The translations under genes and the position numbers were made by a program. From CBDUZS01 sp965371785 (GTDB taxonomy: Bacteria > Fermentibacterota > Fermentibacteria > Fermentibacterales > JCC-6), in the NCBI GenBank assembly GCA_965371785.1, contig CBDUZS010000045.1, forward strand, positions 1 to 20,492: DNA of 20,492 nt, read 5' to 3'. The notes under the pieces are model-generated. The model made no database searches, was not told the DNA's origin, and saw only the letters and a list, made by a program, of their open reading frames with translations. This document shows positions 15,924 to 20,492 of the stretch, piece after piece. Numbering within the stretch: position 1 is the first letter of the stretch; every line of letters begins with the position of its first letter.

Positions 15924-15947
15924 GGACACCTGCAGATGCAGGTGTCC
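15924..15947 (-). terminator. Candidate terminator of the cyclic-nucleotide-binding gene
   Basis: GGACACCTGC (15924-15933) pairs perfectly with GCAGGTGTCC (15938-15947) around an AGAT loop. On the reverse strand it starts 18 bp past the stop of the gene ending at 15965, and is followed by a pyrimidine-rich TCTCCTC run rather than a pure T tract. Confidence 0.55.
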
Positions 15948-15964
15948 CGGATGCTGACAGGGAG

Positions 15965-16462
15965 CTACTCGTCCTCGGGTTTGATTCCGAGAAGAGCTTG
16001 CTTCATCGCCTCAGTATTCTTCTTGAGTTCCTTGTTCATTACGGCAATAGTAGTAAAGGCGTCATCGATGTACTGCAGGCGCTGGACGAGAATCCGACTG
16101 AGACCGAGAAGGAATCTCGAAGCGATGTCGGCGTTTTCCTTCATGAAGTCTTCGAATTTAGCGGCGTTCATTCTGTAGAGAACACAGTCTTCATTGGCCA
16201 GTACGGTTGCAGATCTGGGTCCTTCGAGAAGGAACGACATCTCTCCAAAGACATCACCCTCTGCGAATATTGCAAGAGGAACCGTGTCCTCATCCCATTC
16301 ATCGATGGCCATTGCTGCACCATCCTTTATGACGTAGAAATCGCGTGACTGCTCATCCTTGTGGATGATCATCTCATCCTTCATCACGACGACCTTCTCA
16401 CAACTCGCCAGGAATACGTCCTTTTCCTCTTCACTGAGGAGCGAAAAGAATTTGTCACTCAT
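15965..16462 (-). CDS. Stand-alone cyclic nucleotide-binding (cNMP) domain protein
   Basis: This is a 165-aa protein with start at ATG 16462, preceded by GGAGAGGGG; ATG 16492 is possible but unsupported. Residues 5-115 are a CAP_ED/cNMP domain. The phosphate-binding cassette FGEMSFLLEGPRSATV carries Glu74 and Arg83, the residues that contact cAMP or cGMP in the family, so ligand binding is plausible. Residues 115-150 are a long amphipathic helix (FLLGLSRILVQRLQYIDD). No helix-turn-helix follows, so it is not a complete CRP-type transcription factor; it may act by partner binding. It is monocistronic, with a hairpin after the stop. Confidence 0.9.
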   Translation of the reverse strand: MSDKFFSLLSEEEKDVFLASCEKVVVMKDEMIIHKDEQSRDFYVIKDGAAMAIDEWDEDTVPLAIFAEGDVFGEMSFLLEGPRSATVLANEDCVLYRMNAAKFEDFMKENADIASRFLLGLSRILVQRLQYIDDAFTTIAVMNKELKKNTEAMKQALLGIKPEDE

Positions 16463-16652
16463 CGGAACCCCTCTCCGTTTTACATCCTGCACGGACTATC
16501 GCCTGAAAGGCTGATTCCCGCTCATTCCGTTACTCTGTTGCTGCAAGTATTCAACCAAACCTGCTGTTCAGCCAGTCCCCAGTCATGAACAGCATACTTT
16601 CCCTGTGTAGCTGCCTTTCGTATGTACAGGTATATCGATGAAAGGGGTTGAT

Positions 16653-17747
16653 ATGCTTTGTGCAGCAACTATTCTAGTAGCCGTCTGTTCGTCACTGAAT
16701 CCTGCGGTGCTCATGCAATCGGGCACGCTTATAGGAACCTTCTCTATTACAGCCTTCGATGAGATGACCGGTGAACTGGGGATTGCCGTTGCTTCCAGAG
16801 TGCCGTTCGTGGGACAGGATGTTCCCTGGGCACTCGCAGGTGCAGGGGCGATTGCGACACAGGCATGGGTCAATCAGCAGTACGGGCCTGATGGAATCGA
16901 GCTTCTCGAGTCGGGATACACCGCAGCTGAAGTGATAGTTCTACTCGTGTCCTCAGATCCCGACAGCGCATCCAGGCAGGTCGGGGTAGTGGACGTGGAT
17001 GGCGGCAGCTCATCGTTCACCGGCTCAGAAACACTCGACTGGGCTGGAGGTGTTACCGGTCCGGGTTACTCGATACAGGGAAATATCCTTACCGGTGAAG
17101 ATGTCATTCTCGAGATGGAAAGAGCTTTCCTGGCGACAGATGGTCCGCTTGCACGAAGGTTGATTGCGGCTCTCCTCGCCGGTGAGAACGCAGGCGGAGA
17201 CAGCCGTGGGAAACAATCGGCCGCGTTGCTGGTCGTCCGGGCAGAGGGCGGACACGACGGCGCATCCGACCGTTTTGTGGACATCTGTGTTTCCGATCAT
17301 GTCGATCCGATTCCGGAGCTTGAGAGGCTCTACTGCATCTGGGAAGGGTACAACGTATTCCCGGTCTACATAGACGCAGGCAGAGAACCCGAGACCGGCT
17401 GGGCTCTTGGCATTCTCGACAGGGTCCTTTCAGAAGAGGAACCCGATCCGGATCTCTACAACTACTACGCATGGACTCTGGCGGAGAGAAAGCTCTTCCC
17501 AGAGCGGGCGATCGAGATAGCGGAGGCTGCGCACGAGCTTGCACCAGACGATCACAACATCATCGATACTCTCGCTGAGGCATGGTTTGCCGCAGGCAGG
17601 CCCGGGGTCGCGGTGACCTGGGAAAGAGAGGCGCTTCTACTCGATCCTGAAAACCCATTCTACGTCTCTCAACTGGAAAAGTTCATGGGGGCAATGGAGG
17701 AGGCTGAGCAGGCTCCACTGGTTGAAATCGAGCAAGATAGTATATAA
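16653..17747 (+). CDS. Secreted DUF1028 (Ntn-hydrolase-like) protein with C-terminal TPR-like region
   Basis: This is a 364-aa protein with start at ATG 16653, preceded by AAAGGGG; ATG 16638 would add five residues. Residues 1-25 are a signal peptide. Residues 28-228 match DUF1028, related to Ntn hydrolases: TFSITAFDEMTGELGIAVASR, GAIATQAWVNQQYGP, RQVGVVD, SIQGNILTG, AGGDSRGKQSAALLV and SDHVDPIPELERL. Residues 240-350 contain TPR-like helices (YNYYAWTLAERKL, IDTLAEAWFAAGRPGVA). In the family, the residue after the leader would be the nucleophile; here the domain begins near Ser31/Thr29 but the processing site is not certain. The substrate is unknown. It is 55 bp upstream of the hybrid kinase gene. 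Confidence 0.9.
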   Translation: MLCAATILVAVCSSLNPAVLMQSGTLIGTFSITAFDEMTGELGIAVASRVPFVGQDVPWALAGAGAIATQAWVNQQYGPDGIELLESGYTAAEVIVLLVSSDPDSASRQVGVVDVDGGSSSFTGSETLDWAGGVTGPGYSIQGNILTGEDVILEMERAFLATDGPLARRLIAALLAGENAGGDSRGKQSAALLVVRAEGGHDGASDRFVDICVSDHVDPIPELERLYCIWEGYNVFPVYIDAGREPETGWALGILDRVLSEEEPDPDLYNYYAWTLAERKLFPERAIEIAEAAHELAPDDHNIIDTLAEAWFAAGRPGVAVTWEREALLLDPENPFYVSQLEKFMGAMEEAEQAPLVEIEQDSI

Positions 17748-17802
17748 TCGACCTTAACCTGCTTGATTATCCGACTGTTATTCCGAGGGGAACTAAATAA
17801 TT

Positions 17803-19587
17803 ATGCTTACTGTCCTTTTACAGGCTTGCCTGTTTTCTGCGAGTTCCTTCTTTTCCTCAGGAAATGTGATTGCTACCGTTGATGTCACGCCGCTGATTCT
17901 GATAATCGCTGCGGTCGCACTGTTCATTCTGATCTTCATGGTGATTCTTGTAGCGGGTAGAAAAGCAAGGGCACTGTCCAGAGCCAGGAAAAAGGCCGAG
18001 ATCGAAGCCAGGAGAAGCGGTATATCCCTGGAAGCTGCTCAGACGGTTGCGAGGCTGGGAACCTGGGAGCTCAATCTGGAAACCAGACAGCTCAAATTGT
18101 CCGAACCGCTCTACCAGATGTTCGGAGTCTCGAGCAAGGACTGGAAGCCCGACTACGAAAGCTTTATCGCTCTCGTCCATCAGGATGACAGGCAGAAAGT
18201 GAAAGATGCTGTCAGCGACGCCATGAACAGCGGGTCCTACGAGATCGAATACAGGATAAACCGTCCGGACGGCCGTATCATGACGATCAGAGACAAAACT
18301 GAAGTCATCAGGAATCACAGAGGTGATCGGATCAGCCTTCAGGGAACCATACATAACATCTCCTGCTGCAGTGATATCGAGACCGAGGTGCGCATTCTCG
18401 AAGACAGGATTCTCCATTTTCAGAAGCTGGAGAACCTTGCGTTGATGGTCCGGGGAATCTCTCACGATTTCAACAATTTGCTCACGGTCATTCTGGGAAA
18501 CGCAGAAGTAGTTCTCAGGGGTCTTCAGTACGAGACACCGGCCTGGGAGGGCGTACTGAAGATCCAGGAAGCATCGATAGAGGTAGAGAAACTCACCAGG
18601 CAGATGCTGGAATTCACAAGGGGAAAAGTCAGCGATAAATCGCTTCTTCATCTGTCCGAAGTGGTAGAAGAGATGAGCGGGTTATTGAAGGCAGCGATCG
18701 GTCACGATATCATCGTCGATTTTTCCCTGTGCTCCGAACTGCCTGAAGTAGAAGGAAATTCCGATCAGCTGCAGCAGGCGGTAATGAACCTGGTCGTGAA
18801 TGCATCTTCGGCGATCAGAGCCGATACTTCGCAATCGACCGAGCAGGGCACCGTCAGAATTTCCACCTACTCCAGCGAATTTTCTGAAGGGGGGGGATTC
18901 CCGGGTAACATCATGCCCGATCCCGAATCGGGCACGTACGCCATCCTGGAAGTCTCGGACAACGGTTATCCCGCAGACGAGAAAGCACTGGATGAGTTCT
19001 CCATGTCCGTCCTTCCCGCCATGCCGGATGAATTACAGCTCTCACTTTTCGTCGTAAAGAAAATCGTTGAAGATTACGGTGGAGCGGTTCTCGTAAGCAG
19101 GGGGAAAGACTCCGGAAACACCTTCAAAATTCTTCTGCCGGTATCAGATCAGGTCAAGGAAGCTGATGATTCGGAAGCTACAGAATCCAGACCGGTGGAA
19201 CGACCAGCTGCTTCCCGACTGGAGAATATCCTGTTGGTCGATGACGAACAGGTGATAAGAGATATTGGCGTTCAGCTCCTTGAACTCCTGGGATTTCCGG
19301 CGCTGACTGCATCGGATGGAGCCGGGGCGCTCGAAGTACTCAGGGAACACACGGACGAGATATCTACTGTGCTGCTCGACATGACCATGCCCGGGCTTAC
19401 GGGTAAGGAGACTGTCATACTGATGAGGAGAATCAAACCGGATCTCGATGTCGTCATCTGCAGTGGATACGGCGAAGAGCGGGTCGAACAGGAGTTCGAG
19501 GGATGCGGTATCTCAGGCATACTTCACAAACCCTATAGCTCCGAAGACCTCGCCGGCCTTCTCTACAACCTGTCAAAACGGCACTGA
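17803..19587 (+). CDS. Hybrid histidine kinase with degenerate ATP-binding domain and intact receiver
   Basis: This 594-aa membrane protein has a helix at residues 28-51, a basic coiled stretch and a PAS domain (about 80-190). The dimerisation/phosphoacceptor helix ISHDFNNLLTVILGNAE carries His221. The ATPase domain (about 318-446) keeps the N-box (MNLVVNASSAI, Asn333). However, its G1 box reads DNGYPADE instead of D-x-G-x-G, and the FFTTK...GTGLGLS (F/G2) region is replaced by a stretch that includes ELQLSLFVVK. A C-terminal receiver (475-592) is intact: Asp480/481, phosphoacceptor Asp526, Ser554 and Lys576. ATP-driven autophosphorylation is therefore doubtful. It could act as a phosphotransfer or phosphatase scaffold, or be decaying. 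A GAGGGG site lies 12 bases before the start, rather far. Confidence 0.92.
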   Translation: MLTVLLQACLFSASSFFSSGNVIATVDVTPLILIIAAVALFILIFMVILVAGRKARALSRARKKAEIEARRSGISLEAAQTVARLGTWELNLETRQLKLSEPLYQMFGVSSKDWKPDYESFIALVHQDDRQKVKDAVSDAMNSGSYEIEYRINRPDGRIMTIRDKTEVIRNHRGDRISLQGTIHNISCCSDIETEVRILEDRILHFQKLENLALMVRGISHDFNNLLTVILGNAEVVLRGLQYETPAWEGVLKIQEASIEVEKLTRQMLEFTRGKVSDKSLLHLSEVVEEMSGLLKAAIGHDIIVDFSLCSELPEVEGNSDQLQQAVMNLVVNASSAIRADTSQSTEQGTVRISTYSSEFSEGGGFPGNIMPDPESGTYAILEVSDNGYPADEKALDEFSMSVLPAMPDELQLSLFVVKKIVEDYGGAVLVSRGKDSGNTFKILLPVSDQVKEADDSEATESRPVERPAASRLENILLVDDEQVIRDIGVQLLELLGFPALTASDGAGALEVLREHTDEISTVLLDMTMPGLTGKETVILMRRIKPDLDVVICSGYGEERVEQEFEGCGISGILHKPYSSEDLAGLLYNLSKRH

Positions 19588-19657
19588 CAGCTTGTCGCAG
19601 ATTCATGGAACCCTTCTTCCCTTATCCGGATACATCTGGAAAAGGAGGATCGAGAAC

Positions 19658-20492
19658 ATGAGCAATATTCATCTGTATTCTTTATCGTTTGCCATACTGC
19701 TTGGCCTGTCAGCCTGCGGCACATCCAGGGAGGCTGTGGAACCGATCGATGTCGTGGCAGAATCGGAGACATTGCACATTGCCGTTACCGATACAATCGG
19801 AGTGGAACTGGGTGACAGTAATTACGTATTCGGTACTCTCATGCAGGTCGGGTTTTCCCCGGATGGTGATATCCTCGCCCTCGATCTCCAGAGGGGGTTC
19901 ATCAACGTCTACTCACGGAACGGAGTGCACGGAGGCGCCATCGGACGGCACGGTCCCGGTCCGGGTGAATTCGAGATTCCGCTTGCATTTGCAGTCTTCC
20001 CGGATGGGGGGGTTGCAGTAACCGATGTTGTCGGAAGGGATATTTCCTTTTTCGATTCGCAGTTCGAGTACAGAGATCAACTGGGTGGGTTTGCATTCGG
20101 ACCCCCGATGAGCATTGCAGGTTGCCCCGATGGTTCTCTGGTCGGTCAGCATATGTCCATGGTGTTCACGGATGATGGTGTCGAAGGCAGCCAGGATCTG
20201 TCCAGATGGGAGGACCTGACCCTGACAGAGCCCAGTATTACCTATCTGAGCAACGAAATTTCGATGACCCTTGACGGTCAGGGCGTGCAGGCTAGCATGG
20301 GACCGTCTATCGACTACGCGGTTGGGCCTGACGGAAGCATAGCCGTTGTCGAGATATCCGATACGCTATTCAGTCTCATCAGGCTCAGTCCCGATGGAGA
20401 AGAGCTCCTTTCCATTGTGGAAGAGCGGAACAGAGTTCCCCGTACTCAGGAGGAGCTGGATGCCGGAACACTTGCTCTGGGCATTGTGATCA
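19658..20492 (+). CDS. Six-bladed beta-propeller lipoprotein (partial, runs off the window)
   Basis: From ATG 19658, with AAGGAGG about ten bases upstream, the frame stays open to the end of the window (278 codons). The leader ends LLGLSACG, so Cys20 is the likely lipidated residue. The body contains TDTIGVELGDSNYVFG, SPDGDILALD, INVYSRNGVHG, GRHGPGPGEFEIP, FPDGGVAVTDVVGRD and GPDGSIAVVEIS, matching the 6-bladed propeller lipoprotein family. It is a paralog of the gene at 8001-9119, about 10 kb away. It follows the hybrid kinase by 70 bp on the same strand. The C-terminus is missing here. Confidence 0.88.
   Translation, partial: MSNIHLYSLSFAILLGLSACGTSREAVEPIDVVAESETLHIAVTDTIGVELGDSNYVFGTLMQVGFSPDGDILALDLQRGFINVYSRNGVHGGAIGRHGPGPGEFEIPLAFAVFPDGGVAVTDVVGRDISFFDSQFEYRDQLGGFAFGPPMSIAGCPDGSLVGQHMSMVFTDDGVEGSQDLSRWEDLTLTEPSITYLSNEISMTLDGQGVQASMGPSIDYAVGPDGSIAVVEISDTLFSLIRLSPDGEELLSIVEERNRVPRTQEELDAGTLALGIVI

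Noticed and set aside
17857..18651. 264-codon reverse ORF inside the hybrid kinase gene
   Set aside because: It lies opposite the PAS and phosphoacceptor domains, which are clearly real on the forward strand.
19619..19634. TATCCGGATA palindrome between the kinase and lipoprotein genes
   Set aside because: A 10-bp self-complementary word without a loop or T tract is expected by chance and does not resemble a terminator or known operator.

Overview
The window comes from a bacterial chromosome of moderate GC. It most likely belongs to an uncultured FCB-superphylum lineage; Fermentibacteria or another candidate phylum of that type is my inference. The evidence is two proteins with C-terminal type IX secretion (T9SS type A) sorting domains, several secreted or lipoprotein beta-propellers, Shine-Dalgarno sites of the GGAGG type, and ordinary use of TGA as a stop codon. 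There are no rRNA, tRNA, CRISPR or recognisable transposase genes. No pathway is encoded as a unit.

Layout. Positions 1-5362 hold a small DUF6790-like membrane protein (+), an exported alpha/beta hydrolase (-), a 775-aa radical SAM/SPASM protein with an unusual C-terminal extension (+), a two-helix membrane protein (-) and a flavin reductase-like protein (-). Positions 5573-7892 are forward: a T9SS-sorted propeller protein, a stand-alone Lrp/AsnC-type ligand domain, and a second secreted propeller gene cut by an in-frame TGA that sits directly before a strong hairpin. This block closes with a clear intrinsic terminator at 7912-7938.

Positions 8001-13585 form a reverse-strand run of four genes separated by 75-90 bp. 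In transcription order these are a conserved 414-aa protein of unknown function, a small secreted Ser/Asn/Pro-rich protein, a 755-aa secreted C39-like cysteine peptidase with a T9SS tail, and a six-bladed propeller lipoprotein. Positions 13586-16492 are a regulatory zone: a gap with an 18-bp perfect inverted repeat, a PadR regulator with a dyad in its own promoter, a promoter-like element with no gene behind it, a TrmB-type regulator with a similar dyad upstream, and a stand-alone cyclic-nucleotide-binding protein. Positions 16653-20492 are forward: a DUF1028 (Ntn-hydrolase-like) secreted protein, a hybrid histidine kinase whose ATP-binding boxes look destroyed, and a second propeller lipoprotein that runs off the window.

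Overall this looks like cell-surface and secreted machinery (propellers, peptidase, hydrolase, DUF1028) interleaved with signalling and transcription factors. The most unusual items are the TGA-plus-hairpin in the propeller gene, the radical SAM fusion, the degenerate hybrid kinase, and the orphan promoter and dyads around 14700-15890.
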